This document shows, one piece after another, positions 15,977-24,357 of a DNA stretch of 64,000 bases. Origin of the DNA: CAXMST01 sp963793415 (GTDB lineage Bacteria; Actinomycetota; Thermoleophilia; Solirubrobacterales; 70-9); contig CAWCAC010000002.1 of NCBI GenBank assembly GCA_963793415.1, forward strand, positions 1,302,001-1,366,000, in the 5' to 3' direction. The stretch's first letter is position 1. Each line of letters begins with the position of its first letter. The translations under genes and the position numbers were made by a program. The notes under the pieces are model-generated. The model was given only the letters and a program-made list of their open reading frames with translations. It did not search any database and was not told the DNA's origin.

Positions 15977-16253
15977 TTCGCGAGGGCGATCGTCCAGGTG
16001 AGGGCGGCTGCGAACGTGACCCAGGCCAGGTAAGGGATCAGTGCCAGCGCGGCAAGCCGAAGCCGGCTCCAGAGCAGACCGATCAGGGCGGCGATCACGG
16101 CCAGCAACGCGATGATCTCCAGGCCGAGGACGTGTCGGTGGCGAAACCGCCGACGACGGCGACAGCGACCATCACGGCCGCGATCCCCAGCAGGGCGAGC
16201 GCCCGTCCGGGGCGTCCCCTGCCTGTCGTCGTAGCGGGAGCGGTCGCAACCAT
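15973..16253 (-). pseudogene. tspO: tspO remnant with internal deletion
   Basis: This is the broken relic of a TspO/MBR-family membrane protein, which normally has about 160 residues and five helices and binds porphyrins. It starts at an ATG (16253) with AGGAAG upstream and reads one helix ending in VVGGFATDTSSAW, the typical TspO first helix. Around 16125-16150 the frame changes, and the rest reads LGLEIIALLAVIAALIGLLW and IPYLAWVTFAAALTWTIALAN, the conserved last two helices. The middle two helices (about 70 codons) are missing. The DNA thus shows a deletion that also shifted frame. No other gene lies between 15977 and 16332. Confidence 0.75.
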
Positions 16254-16320
16254 CTTCCTGTTCCTACCCGGCCTTTCGACCGGTACACCCGACATCGTGC
16301 TCTCCCCTTCGATCGGGGAA

Positions 16321-16332
16321 TAGGATGGCCCG
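16321..16332 (+). promoter_or_regulatory. Leaderless -10 element for the FAD oxidoreductase
   Basis: TAGGAT at 16321-16326 is followed by exactly six bases and the ATG at 16333, so transcription should begin at the start codon. The imperfect dyad TCCCC-N7-GGGGA (16303-16319) overlaps the -35 region and could bind a regulator. I see no good -35 box. Confidence 0.45.
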
Positions 16333-17820
16333 ATGAGCGACGGTGCTCGCGGGGTCGAAGTCGTCGAGGAGGCCGATGCGGTCGTCGTCGGTTCCCGCTG
16401 CGCCGGCTCCGCGGTCGCCTCGATCCTCGCGATGGCCGGCCGCCGCGTGATCGTCCTCGACCGAACGCGCTTCCCCTCCGACACCCTCTCGACCCACGCC
16501 ATGTTTCCGGCCGGCTGCGCGGAGATGCAGCGAATCGGGGCGTGGGACCGGGTCCTCGACGAGATCGACCCGGCCCGCCTCGACCGCGTCCAGATCACCC
16601 TCGCCGACGGGACCGAGGTGCGCGAGCGATGGGAGCCGGTCGACGGGATCGATTTCGGCGTCTCGATCCCCCGCGACCAGCTCGACGTAGTCCTCGCCTC
16701 CAACGCGGCCGAGCGCGGCGCCGATCTCCGCGAACGCTGCACGGTCACCTCGGTCCTCTGGGATGCCGGTCGCGCGAGCGGGGTCGTCTACCGCGACGCC
16801 GACGGCGACGAGCACGAGATCCGCGCCCGGATCGTGATCGGCGCCGACGGGCGGCGCTCGACGGTCGCTGCCCAGGTCGGAGCCTGGCGGCCGTACCGCG
16901 CCTCGCGCAACGGACGCGGGCTCGTCTTCAGATACATGGACGATCCGCGCGCCGGCGAGTGGGAGTCACGGACGATGTGGCAGTGGCGCGACGAGGACTC
17001 GCTCGCCTTCGCCTTCCCGAATCCGGGCGGTCGCACGATCTGCCTGTTCATGGCCTCGGCCGGGGAGGTGGCCGCGGCGAGGACCGATCCCGAGGGCTAC
17101 TGGGAACAAAAGCTGCGTCAGCACCCGGGCTGCGCGGAGCGGCTCGAGGGGGCGGCCAACATGACGAAGATCCGCTCGACCGCTGATGTCAGCGCCTACT
17201 GGCGCGCGTCATCGGGCCCGGGCTGGGTTCTGGCCGGCGACGCCGCCCACTTCAAGGACCCGGTCACCGGACAGGGGATGGGCGACGCGCTGCGAATGGG
17301 AAGGACCCTTGGCGAAGCGCTGGCGCCGCTCCTCGACGATCCCGCCGCAACCGACCTAGCAACCCGTAACTGGGAGCACGAGACCGCCCGCCACTGTCTC
17401 CACGCGTACCACTTCGCCAACCTCGAAACGGTCGCGCAGCCGGTCTCGCCCGTTCTCCGCGAGCTGATCGCGAGCTTCGCCGGCAGCGAGGAGCCGGGGC
17501 TCGGGCATCTGTTCGGCCGTACCCGTAAGGCCGAGGAAGTCCTGACCTGGCCGCGTTTGGCCGGCGCCCTCGGTCGCGCGGTCGTCGTCGGCCGCCACCG
17601 GCTCTCAGGCGCCCGCGACGGCGCCGCGCTGGCCCTCACGTGGGCGCGGGTGCGCCGCGAGCTGGCTCGCGACCGCTTTCGCGAGGCCGGCCCCGTCCCC
17701 GGCTCCGACCATGCCGGGCCGGCGATCTGGCCGCCGCCGAAGCCCGCGGTCCGATCCGAGCCCGCTCCCGAGGCGACCGCACTCTCCTCAGTCACCTCAC
17801 GGCAGGGGCAGCCGGCGTGA
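16333..17820 (+). CDS. FAD-dependent oxidoreductase (geranylgeranyl-reductase/monooxygenase type)
   Basis: This 495-residue flavoprotein starts with a Rossmann FAD-binding motif, DAVVVGSRCAGSAVASILA, which departs from GxGxxG (GSRCAG), as in several geranylgeranyl-reductase-like and halogenase-like enzymes. IVIGADGRRSTVA and GWVLAGDAAHFKDPVTGQGMGDAL are the two other classic FAD motifs of the PHBH superfamily. The substrate is unknown. A variable Pro/Ala-rich tail of about 60 residues follows the catalytic part. The start at 16333 has no ribosome site and fits a leaderless transcript; an ATG at 16325 is out of frame. It overlaps the nitrilase gene by 4 bases, suggesting a common task. Confidence 0.85.
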   Translation: MSDGARGVEVVEEADAVVVGSRCAGSAVASILAMAGRRVIVLDRTRFPSDTLSTHAMFPAGCAEMQRIGAWDRVLDEIDPARLDRVQITLADGTEVRERWEPVDGIDFGVSIPRDQLDVVLASNAAERGADLRERCTVTSVLWDAGRASGVVYRDADGDEHEIRARIVIGADGRRSTVAAQVGAWRPYRASRNGRGLVFRYMDDPRAGEWESRTMWQWRDEDSLAFAFPNPGGRTICLFMASAGEVAAARTDPEGYWEQKLRQHPGCAERLEGAANMTKIRSTADVSAYWRASSGPGWVLAGDAAHFKDPVTGQGMGDALRMGRTLGEALAPLLDDPAATDLATRNWEHETARHCLHAYHFANLETVAQPVSPVLRELIASFAGSEEPGLGHLFGRTRKAEEVLTWPRLAGALGRAVVVGRHRLSGARDGAALALTWARVRRELARDRFREAGPVPGSDHAGPAIWPPPKPAVRSEPAPEATALSSVTSRQGQPA

Positions 17821-18863
17821 GTGCCGGCACCTCGACAACCATCCGCGTCGCTGCCGTACAGCCGGAGCTCGTGCTCGGCGAGGTCGAGCAGAACCTCGCC
17901 CGGATCGAGGCACTGGTCCGCGACGCGCACCGGGCCCACTCGCCGGACGTGATCACCGTGCCGGAATCGATGACCACGCCGAACGTCTTCGACAAGCGGA
18001 TGGACGGCGCCGCCCGGCCCGTCGACGGGCAGCCGTTCCAGCTCCTGACCCGGCTCGCGCGCGAGCTCGGCTGCGTGATCGGTGGCGGCTTCATCGCGGC
18101 TCGCGGCAAGAACACCTACGGCACCTACGTTCTCGCCGAGCCCGACGGCAGCGCCAACCTCCACGACAAGGACATCCCGACCGCCTGGGAGCACCACTAC
18201 TACGCAGGCGGCGACGACGACGGCGTCATCGACTCGAACCGGCTCGGCCGCGTCGGGCTCGCCTGCGGCTGGGAATGGGCGCGCTGCCGGACCGCCGCGC
18301 GCCTGCGCGCCGGCCGCGTCCGCCTGCTGCTCGGCGGCATGTGCTGGCCCTCGTTCCCCGACAACTGGCCCGCCCCGCTGGAGTCGAGGATGAGGCGTGA
18401 GCGCGGCATCCAGCGACAACTCGCCCGGGAGCTGCCGCGGCAGGTGGCGCGGATGATCGGCGCGCCCGTGGCGATGCCCTCGCACGTCGGCGATGTCGAG
18501 TTCGACGCGCCGCTGCTGCCCGGCGCCCGCTGGCGGACGCAGATGCTGGGGGAGACGCAGATCGTCGAGCGCGACGGCACGATCCTCGCTCGGCTCACCT
18601 ACGAGGACGGGCCCGGTCACATCGGAGCCGCCGTGACGCTCGCCGCTCCCGAACCGCTCGACCCGATTCCGGATCGGTTCTGGATTCCGATCATGCCGGC
18701 CAGCGTCCAGGCGGTCTGGCATCCCCTCAACCTGACCGGGGCGCTCGATTACCGCGTCCGGCGGGCGTTCGGCAAGCACCACTGGCAGGGCGTCCCCGCC
18801 GCCGATCTCCCCGATCGGATCGAGGCGCATGACCCGGCCGAGGCCCCGCAGGCCCGCGGCTGA
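17817..18863 (+). CDS. Carbon-nitrogen hydrolase (nitrilase superfamily)
   Basis: This 348-residue protein of the nitrilase superfamily should cleave amides or nitriles through a Glu-Lys-Cys triad. The Glu is in ITVPESMTTP, the Lys in NLHDKDIPT and the Cys in RVGLACGWEWAR. The last is unusual: most members have a C-x-D/E context, here CGWE. The C-terminal third has Pro/Trp-rich segments not typical of the family. The GTG start overlaps the stop of the FAD oxidoreductase, so the two are coupled and may modify the same compound. The substrate cannot be read from the sequence. Confidence 0.8.
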   Translation: MSAGTSTTIRVAAVQPELVLGEVEQNLARIEALVRDAHRAHSPDVITVPESMTTPNVFDKRMDGAARPVDGQPFQLLTRLARELGCVIGGGFIAARGKNTYGTYVLAEPDGSANLHDKDIPTAWEHHYYAGGDDDGVIDSNRLGRVGLACGWEWARCRTAARLRAGRVRLLLGGMCWPSFPDNWPAPLESRMRRERGIQRQLARELPRQVARMIGAPVAMPSHVGDVEFDAPLLPGARWRTQMLGETQIVERDGTILARLTYEDGPGHIGAAVTLAAPEPLDPIPDRFWIPIMPASVQAVWHPLNLTGALDYRVRRAFGKHHWQGVPAADLPDRIEAHDPAEAPQARG

Positions 18864-18947
18864 ACCCCGGTGTGTGCCTCTCACCGGAATCGCGTTTCAT
18901 CGGTTCCGAGGTCCGCCCGCTTGACGGATGGTGCAGAATGTTCGCCA

Positions 18948-20627
18948 ATGGGTCGCTGGGGGCGTTCTATCTTTTCGATCGGTGCCGCCTTCGGCGCCCT
19001 CGTCTCGCTGCTCCTTCTCGCCGGCTCCGCCTCGGCAGGCGAGCCGAAGATCACTCCCGTCAAGGGTTACGCGGGGCAGACCACCTTCATGTGTCGGACG
19101 GGCGCGATCCCGATCCACCCGGGCCAGAACCTGAACGACTTCGGCGTCACGAAGACGTGCCCGAACGCGATCAACGTCCGCGGCCCCGAGAGCGCCAACA
19201 TCTTCCGGGAGGGCTCCGGCGAGGAAGGCTGGATCACCCGCTTCAAGCCGAGCATGGTCGAGGTCCTGCCGGGCGGCAAGACCGTCACCCCGAGCGTCTG
19301 GGACCTGCACCTGCATCACGTCGTCTGGCTGGCGCCGAACGGCGGCCCGACCTTCGCCTCCGGCGAGGAGAAGACGATCGCCTCGATGCCGAAGGGCTAC
19401 GGGTTCCCGACCAGGGCCGATGCCAACTGGGGCATCAACCAGATGCTGCACAGCCTCAACGCTTCCGAGAACCGCTCCGTCTACCTGACCTGGCAGATCG
19501 ACTGGGTCCCCGCCGATCAGGCGAACCTCAAGGACGTCAACATCCGCTGGCTCGACGTCGCCGGCGCGCCGCAGATCTACCCCGTCTTCGACGCCGAGAA
19601 GGGCTTCGACACCAACGGCGACGGCAAGTACGTCTTCCCCGACGAGGTCCCGACCGATCCGAGTGAGCCCGGCTACGAGGAGCGCTCGAACATCAGCAAC
19701 GCCCGCAAGTGGACCGTCGGCGCCTCCGGCGCGACGCTCGTCTTCGGCGCCGGTCACCTGCATCCCGGCGGCAAGCGCGTCGACCTCAGTGTCGCCCGTG
19801 ACGGCCCCGACGCGGGCAGCACACCGGGCAACACGCCGAGCGAGGTGCGGCAGCTGTTCCGCTCCGATGCGAAGTACTACGAGCCCGCTGGCGCCGTCTC
19901 CTGGGACGTCGCCCTCGAGGCGACGCCGCGCGAGTGGCGGATCAGCCTGAAGCCCGGCGACCAGGTCTCGATCAACGTCACCTACAACGTCAAGAAGGCC
20001 TCCTGGTACGAGTCGATGGGGATCCTGCCGCTCGCCTGGAGCAAGGCGAACGACTCGGCAGCGCGCGACCCGTTCGACGACGCGGCCGAGGTCAGGGCGA
20101 TGTACGAGCAGGGAGGCTCGCTCACCCACGGCCGCCTCAAGGAGAACATCGACAAGAAGGCCGGCAAGAACCTCAACCTGCCCGACCCCCGCGACCTCAA
20201 GAGCGCCGGCAAGGTCGCCCCCGGCGGGGTCGACATCAACAGCTTCGTCTACGACCAGGGCGGCTACTCGGCGGTTCGAGGGTTCCCGACGAGCCTGATG
20301 CGCCCGCCGGTGGTCGCTCCGGGAGACACGGTCAGCTTCACAAACAACGACGCGCTCCCGGGTCAGCCTCAGACCGAGCAGGTCTGGCACAGCATCACCT
20401 CCTGCAAGGCCCCCTGTAACAAGGACTCGGGCATCGGCTACCCGCTTGCGGACGGGCCGATCAAGTTCGACTCGGGTCAGCTCGGCTACGGCACCGGGAC
20501 CAGCCGCGAGGTCACGACCGGTTCGAACGAGTTCACGACGCCGGCACTGACCAAGCCCGGCAAGACCTACACCTACTTCTGCCGCATCCACCCGTTCATG
20601 CGCGGGTCGCTTCGGGTCTCGAAGTAA
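18948..20627 (+). CDS. Secreted copper protein: possible PHM-like domain plus C-terminal cupredoxin
   Basis: This 559-residue secreted protein has a signal peptide MGRWGRSIFSIGA... ending at SASAG. The C-terminal 100 residues form a cupredoxin with His in VWHSITSC and the Cys-His-Met ligand set in YFCRIHPFMRGSLRV. The large N-terminal part contains DLHLHHVVWL, MPKGYGFP, QMLHSLNA and GHLHPGGKRVDL, which recall the His clusters of copper type II monooxygenases of the PHM/DBM kind (HH, later HxH). That similarity is mine by eye and may be wrong. The cupredoxin resembles the one encoded at 39284-39835. I chose the ATG at 18948 because the signal peptide starts there; the frame is open from 18870. 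Confidence 0.75.
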   Translation: MGRWGRSIFSIGAAFGALVSLLLLAGSASAGEPKITPVKGYAGQTTFMCRTGAIPIHPGQNLNDFGVTKTCPNAINVRGPESANIFREGSGEEGWITRFKPSMVEVLPGGKTVTPSVWDLHLHHVVWLAPNGGPTFASGEEKTIASMPKGYGFPTRADANWGINQMLHSLNASENRSVYLTWQIDWVPADQANLKDVNIRWLDVAGAPQIYPVFDAEKGFDTNGDGKYVFPDEVPTDPSEPGYEERSNISNARKWTVGASGATLVFGAGHLHPGGKRVDLSVARDGPDAGSTPGNTPSEVRQLFRSDAKYYEPAGAVSWDVALEATPREWRISLKPGDQVSINVTYNVKKASWYESMGILPLAWSKANDSAARDPFDDAAEVRAMYEQGGSLTHGRLKENIDKKAGKNLNLPDPRDLKSAGKVAPGGVDINSFVYDQGGYSAVRGFPTSLMRPPVVAPGDTVSFTNNDALPGQPQTEQVWHSITSCKAPCNKDSGIGYPLADGPIKFDSGQLGYGTGTSREVTTGSNEFTTPALTKPGKTYTYFCRIHPFMRGSLRVSK

Positions 20628-20766
20628 GTCGTCGCGATCTCCGCGGCCGGCTCGCCTACACCTCGGTCGTCTAAGACTAGGGGTGAGGGTTAGGGGTCTC
20701 CCCGATGCGGGGGATCCCGGGCGTTCCTAGGTTGACATTCGTCAATCCGATCAAGGAGCCCGCCCG
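20628..20766 (+). promoter_or_regulatory. Intergenic region with TTGAC/GTCAA dyad
   Basis: A perfect inverted repeat TTGAC-ATTC-GTCAA lies at 20732-20745, 22 bases before the ATG of the next gene, with AAGGAG at 20753-20758 as ribosome site. The left arm is also a consensus -35 box (TTGACA), but no -10 lies at the right distance, so an operator is as likely as a promoter. The rest of the gap shows short G-rich runs only. Confidence 0.4.
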
Positions 20767-22680
20767 ATGTCTCGCCCCGTCCGTACCCCGATTCTCGCCC
20801 TGTTCACGCTCGCCGCGCTGCTCGTGGCGCTGTTGGCGGCTGCTGCTTCCGCCGAGGCTGCGGGGCCCGCTCCGATCGTCAGCCCTTCGGTCGATCAGGG
20901 CGAACAGGTCCCGGCCGCCCTGGAGGGCCGGCTCGGCGAGATGCCCTCGGTCGGCGCTCTCGGGCTGAACTCCGCGGCGAAGTCGGGGAGCGATCGCAGA
21001 GGGCTCGGGCTTCCCTCCTACAAGGGGCTGTTGGGCAGCGGCTGGAAGCGGGCGGTCGCCCGCGCCGACGGGGGCTTCGCGGCGAAGCTCGACGCCTCCG
21101 AGCAGGAGATCGAGGCCGAGGGCGGCGGCCGCGACCGTGCGGGGTCCGCGGCGGACAGCTTCGATCGCAGGTTCAAGATCGGCGACCAGCTCAAGGGCAA
21201 GGGTGGCAAGCAGACGCGGAAGCTCAAGGTCGCCGCCGAGCTGGATGGGGGCTGCCCGCACCCGGGCGAGATCGAGGGCTACGGCTGGAACGGGACTGCA
21301 CGCGCGACCTACGAGGTGACCACGACGGAGCGGGCCGGCCGCTGGGACGTCGTCACCGCGGTCGTCATCGACGGCAACTTCGCCACCCGCCCCGGCATGC
21401 TCAACTCCGCCGTCGCCGACGACTTCAGCACGGCCGACCACGGCCGGATCGAGATCACCCGCAATCAGGTCGCGGTCGACCGCAAGACCGGCAAGCGCCA
21501 CAGGATTGGCGAGACCGAGCGCTTCTCGAGCTCGCTGGACCCCTTCTACAAGCCCGAGGGCGACTTTCTCCGTTTCATCGCCGACCAGGATGACGGCGCC
21601 CCGGCACCGGAGCGTCCGCTGCGGGCCCCTGTCTGGGAGGACGTCGCGACCTGGTTCATGACGATCCCCTACGACGCGCTGCGCTCGCGGGTGCTGGAGG
21701 CCGAGAAGCTGGCCCAGACCCCGAACCGCTGCGTCAAACTCGAGCTGCCGGCCGACCTGCCGACCCATCTCGCTCCGGGCGAGAGGGTCGACCTGCGTGG
21801 GATCCCGAAGCTCGTCGAGGGCAACGTGACGCCGTTCTACATTCTCAAGGAGGCCAGCCGGCTTCCCGCCAGCTGGATCAACTTCCAGGGGCAGCAGTCG
21901 GCGCCGCTCGGCCAGATCCACCAGCTGTGGAACGAGAAGGACTGGTACTCGTTCACGGCTCCCGCCACGGCCTGGCCGGAGAGCAAGCCCGTCGGGCTGA
22001 GGCTGGGAATCGTCAGCGCCGCCGGCATCGGCAGCGTCGACGCGACGTTTCTGGCCGACAGCCCGACCGTCCACTACGAGGTCCTCGACGCCTCGATCAG
22101 CACCGACACGGACGCGTCGAGGGACCACCCGGCCTGCGGGACGGTCGGCGGTCAGAAGCAGGTCGACACGACCTTCAGCCCGACCGCCTTCTCACCCGAC
22201 GACGTGCTCACGGTCGACGAGCGCGGTGACATCGAGGGCCAGGTCGAGGGCGCGGTCGACCTGACGTACCAAGGACACCACCTGTTCGGCTGCAAGACGG
22301 GCCCTGATGGGGCCGTTCCCTGTGACGAGATGATGGCCAACCGGACCAAGGACAGCTCCGTCTGGGTCGGCTTCAGCAACGCCGCCGATCCCGCCGACGT
22401 GCGCCTGACCTGGGCCTTCGAGGATCCCGAGGTCGGCTACATCGACGCCGGCGACGCCGAGTGCAACAGCCACGTGTGGGGCCACTTCGACCCGCCCGTC
22501 AACCAGACCACGGTGCCGCGCTCGCATCTGCAGGGGGCCGGCCCGATCACGCTGACGCTCGCCGGCAGCGGTCACATCAGCGAGCACAGTGGCTTCTGGC
22601 CGGCATCGATCGACCACACCTGGGAGTACGAGATCACGATCCAGCGGGTCGCCGAGAACGGCGACCCGCTAGACGGCTGA
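20767..22680 (+). CDS. Large secreted protein of unknown function
   Basis: This 637-residue exported protein has a clear Sec signal peptide (ILALFTLAALLVALLAAAASAEA) and mature part rich in Asp, Gly and Ser. I do not recognise a family. About ten Cys residues, several paired (ECNSH, CPHPGEI, CGTVGG, CKTG, CDEM), suggest disulfides outside the cell. The middle is basic and helical (residues 75-150), and the second half reads like beta-sandwich repeats with SFTAPA, VHYEVLD and TWAFEDPEVG. Context: it follows the secreted copper protein in the same direction, but with its own dyad and ribosome site. Confidence 0.8.
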   Translation: MSRPVRTPILALFTLAALLVALLAAAASAEAAGPAPIVSPSVDQGEQVPAALEGRLGEMPSVGALGLNSAAKSGSDRRGLGLPSYKGLLGSGWKRAVARADGGFAAKLDASEQEIEAEGGGRDRAGSAADSFDRRFKIGDQLKGKGGKQTRKLKVAAELDGGCPHPGEIEGYGWNGTARATYEVTTTERAGRWDVVTAVVIDGNFATRPGMLNSAVADDFSTADHGRIEITRNQVAVDRKTGKRHRIGETERFSSSLDPFYKPEGDFLRFIADQDDGAPAPERPLRAPVWEDVATWFMTIPYDALRSRVLEAEKLAQTPNRCVKLELPADLPTHLAPGERVDLRGIPKLVEGNVTPFYILKEASRLPASWINFQGQQSAPLGQIHQLWNEKDWYSFTAPATAWPESKPVGLRLGIVSAAGIGSVDATFLADSPTVHYEVLDASISTDTDASRDHPACGTVGGQKQVDTTFSPTAFSPDDVLTVDERGDIEGQVEGAVDLTYQGHHLFGCKTGPDGAVPCDEMMANRTKDSSVWVGFSNAADPADVRLTWAFEDPEVGYIDAGDAECNSHVWGHFDPPVNQTTVPRSHLQGAGPITLTLAGSGHISEHSGFWPASIDHTWEYEITIQRVAENGDPLDG

Positions 22681-22681
22681 G

Positions 22682-22706
22682 CCGTCGGCCCTTCGGGTGC
22701 CGGCGG
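22682..22706. terminator. UUCG-loop terminator between converging genes
   Basis: CCGTCGGCCC-TTCG-GGTGCCGGCGG folds to a 10-bp stem with one bulge, one T-G pair and a TTCG tetraloop. It fills the 26-bp gap between the stops of the secreted protein (22680) and the aldo/keto reductase (22707), so it can end both transcripts. Confidence 0.7.
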
Positions 22707-23576
22707 TCAGTCCTCGTCCGGCACCATCGCGAACTCGTTCGGGTTCGGGCCGATCCGGCCCTGTTCGCCCTGGTCGAGCCCGTCGATTGCCGCCATCTCC
22801 TCGGCACCGAGCTCGAAGTCGAAGATCCGCAGGTTCTCCTCGATCCGCTCCGGCGTCTGCGACTTCGGGAAGACGATCCGCCCGTGCTGAACGTGCCAGC
22901 GCAGGACGACCTGCGCCGGGCTGCGATCGACCCGCTCGGCCAGCTCGGCGATCGCAGGATCGTCGAGCACACCGGTGCCCTGCCCGATCGGCGACCAGGC
23001 CTCGGTGACGATCTCGTGGGCGGTGCCGTAGGCCTCCACCTCGGTGTTGTGGAAGTAGGGGTGGAGCTCGATCTGATTGACCGACGGCGCCCGCTCGCAT
23101 TCCGCTGCGAGCCGCTCGAGGTGCTCGACCTCGAAGTTCGAGACCCCGACGGACTTCGTCAGGCCCTCGGCCGCGAACGACTCCATCGCCTTCCAGGTCG
23201 AGACGTAGTCACCGCCGTAGCGGGTGGGGAGGGGCCAGTGGATCAGGAACAGGTCGAGCTGATCGACGCCGAGGTCGCTCAGCGAGCCCTCGATCGCCCG
23301 CCTCGCGTCATCGGGCTCGTGCGCTCCGTTGTCGAGCTTGCTTGTGATCCAGACGTCCTCGCGAGCGAGTCCGGAGTCGCGGATCGCCTCACCGACACCG
23401 CGCTCGTTGCCGTACATCTGAGCGGTGTCGATGTGCCGGTAGCCGACATCGAGGGCCTTGCGGACGGCCTCGGCCGTGTCGGCCGGGTCGATCTGGAAGA
23501 CGCCGAAGCCGAGCTGGGGAATGCGGCTGCCGTCGTTGAGGGTGATCGTCGGGACTGAGGTCGAGGTGGCGCTCAT
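22707..23576 (-). CDS. Aldo/keto reductase (AKR5-like)
   Basis: This 289-residue NADPH-dependent reductase has the expected barrel motifs: IPQLGFGVFQI, the active-site Asp and Tyr in GYRHIDTAQMYGNERGVG, Lys in WITSKLDN and His in LFLIHWPLP; cofactor-binding motifs SVGVSNF and PKSQTPERIEENL follow. It most resembles 2,5-diketo-D-gluconate reductase-type AKRs. AGAGGAAG sits just before the chosen ATG at 23576; the frame is open to 23765 but that part lies over the divergent neighbour. It probably detoxifies aldehydes or reduces sugars, but the substrate is not known. Confidence 0.93.
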   Translation of the reverse strand: MSATSTSVPTITLNDGSRIPQLGFGVFQIDPADTAEAVRKALDVGYRHIDTAQMYGNERGVGEAIRDSGLAREDVWITSKLDNGAHEPDDARRAIEGSLSDLGVDQLDLFLIHWPLPTRYGGDYVSTWKAMESFAAEGLTKSVGVSNFEVEHLERLAAECERAPSVNQIELHPYFHNTEVEAYGTAHEIVTEAWSPIGQGTGVLDDPAIAELAERVDRSPAQVVLRWHVQHGRIVFPKSQTPERIEENLRIFDFELGAEEMAAIDGLDQGEQGRIGPNPNEFAMVPDED

Positions 23577-23661
23577 CGCTTCCTCTCTGTCGGGTGGGGT
23601 GCGGTTCGTCTCCTGCGCCGTTCCCGTTGTGGCGGCTCTCAACCTGCGATGCTCCGCGGCG

Positions 23662-24105
23662 ATGGAGGAGGCGCCCGATGCCGAGGTCCGTGCCCGCCGC
23701 GAGGAGCTCGTCGTCGAGCACATGGAGTCGGAGAACCGGCACGAGTTCGACGCCACGCTCGCCACCTTCGAACACCCGCGTTACGAGCTGATCGCCACCG
23801 GCGAGGTCTACGACGGACCCGAGCAGGTGATGAGCTACTTCGACATCACCCGGACCGCGTTCCCCGACCAGCGCAACGAACTGATCGCGATGCACCACGC
23901 CGACGATGCTGTGATCGTCGAATTCTGGCTGCGCGGAACTCACGAGGGGCCGATCCGCGGGATCGAGCCGACCGGGCGCTCGTTCGAGTGCCGCTGCGCT
24001 TCCTTCTTCCTCTTCGAGGGCGACGAGCTCGTCTGTGAGCGCGTCTACTTCGACAGCGCCACGATCGCCGCCCAGCTGCTCTCCGAGGACGCCACGCCCG
24101 AGTAG
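23662..24105 (+). CDS. SnoaL/NTF2-like protein
   Basis: This 147-residue single-domain protein of the NTF2 superfamily (SnoaL-like polyketide cyclase fold) keeps a conserved start RREELVVEHMESENRHEFDATLATF, then YDGPEQVMSYF and GIEPTGRSFECRCASFFLFEGDELVCERVYFD, here divided by normal spacing. Proteins like this act as small hydrolases or isomerases, or have no known function. It is divergent from the aldo/keto reductase over 85 bp. The ATG at 23662 marks where the family homology begins. A perfect stem-loop follows the stop codon. Confidence 0.85.
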   Translation: MEEAPDAEVRARREELVVEHMESENRHEFDATLATFEHPRYELIATGEVYDGPEQVMSYFDITRTAFPDQRNELIAMHHADDAVIVEFWLRGTHEGPIRGIEPTGRSFECRCASFFLFEGDELVCERVYFDSATIAAQLLSEDATPE

Positions 24106-24127
24106 TCAAGCCGGTTTACGGCTTGAC
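24105..24127. terminator. Perfect 9-bp stem-loop after the SnoaL-like gene
   Basis: GTCAAGCCG-GTTTA-CGGCTTGAC is a perfect hairpin that begins at the last base of the stop codon. No T run follows. It probably ends the SnoaL-like transcript and isolates it from the riboswitch gene. The TTGACA formed at its right edge (24123-24128) has no matching -10 box. Confidence 0.6.
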
Positions 24128-24148
24128 AACAGACACTGGTTTCGTGCG

Positions 24149-24202
24149 TTCTTGGTGGTTTGCCAAGAAGGTGCTCACAGTCTGCTCACAACCTGGTAGG
24201 CT
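24149..24202 (+). promoter_or_regulatory. Candidate promoter and control sites upstream of the c-di-AMP riboswitch
   Basis: A 7-bp inverted repeat TTCTTGG-N7-CCAAGAA (24149-24169) is followed by two direct repeats TGCTCACA at 24172 and 24183, 11 bases apart, that is one helical turn. CTCACA (24174-24179) and TAGGCT (24197-24202) are 17 bases apart and could be the -35 and -10 boxes, placing the start of transcription near 24209, just before the riboswitch. Confidence 0.45.
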
Positions 24203-24218
24203 GCCGCGCGACCTGCTG

Positions 24219-24339
24219 AATCGCCCGCCACATACCGCGGGCTAGCGGGGGACCCATCTGTATGGGGTGAATCGAGGCCTCATGGCCTTGTAGCGCCGGC
24301 TCTTTGGCGCGAACCCGTCAGCTAACCCCGTAAGCGATT
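24219..24339 (+). ncRNA. c-di-AMP riboswitch (ydaO-yuaA class)
   Basis: The leader of the Rpf-like gene matches the ydaO-yuaA motif that binds cyclic di-AMP. The outer stem pairs AATCGC (24219-24224) with GCGATT (24334-24339). Inside are the conserved GGGGGACCC and GGGGTGAATC (24264-24273), and the long signature GAACCCGTCAGCTAACCCCG followed by TAAGC (24311-24335). The ribosome site AAAGAG (24343-24348) lies right after the outer stem. In actinobacteria this class is known upstream of resuscitation-promoting-factor and cell-wall hydrolase genes, where it normally shuts expression off when c-di-AMP is high. Confidence 0.9.
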
Positions 24340-24357
24340 TTGAAAGAGCGTGAATTG

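Noticed and set aside
18897..20591. 564-codon minus-strand frame
   Set aside because: Antisense to the secreted copper protein, which has a signal peptide and copper ligands.
20680..20700. Telomere-like G-rich run (GGTGAGGGTTAGGGG)
   Set aside because: Only a single short occurrence, not a repeat array.
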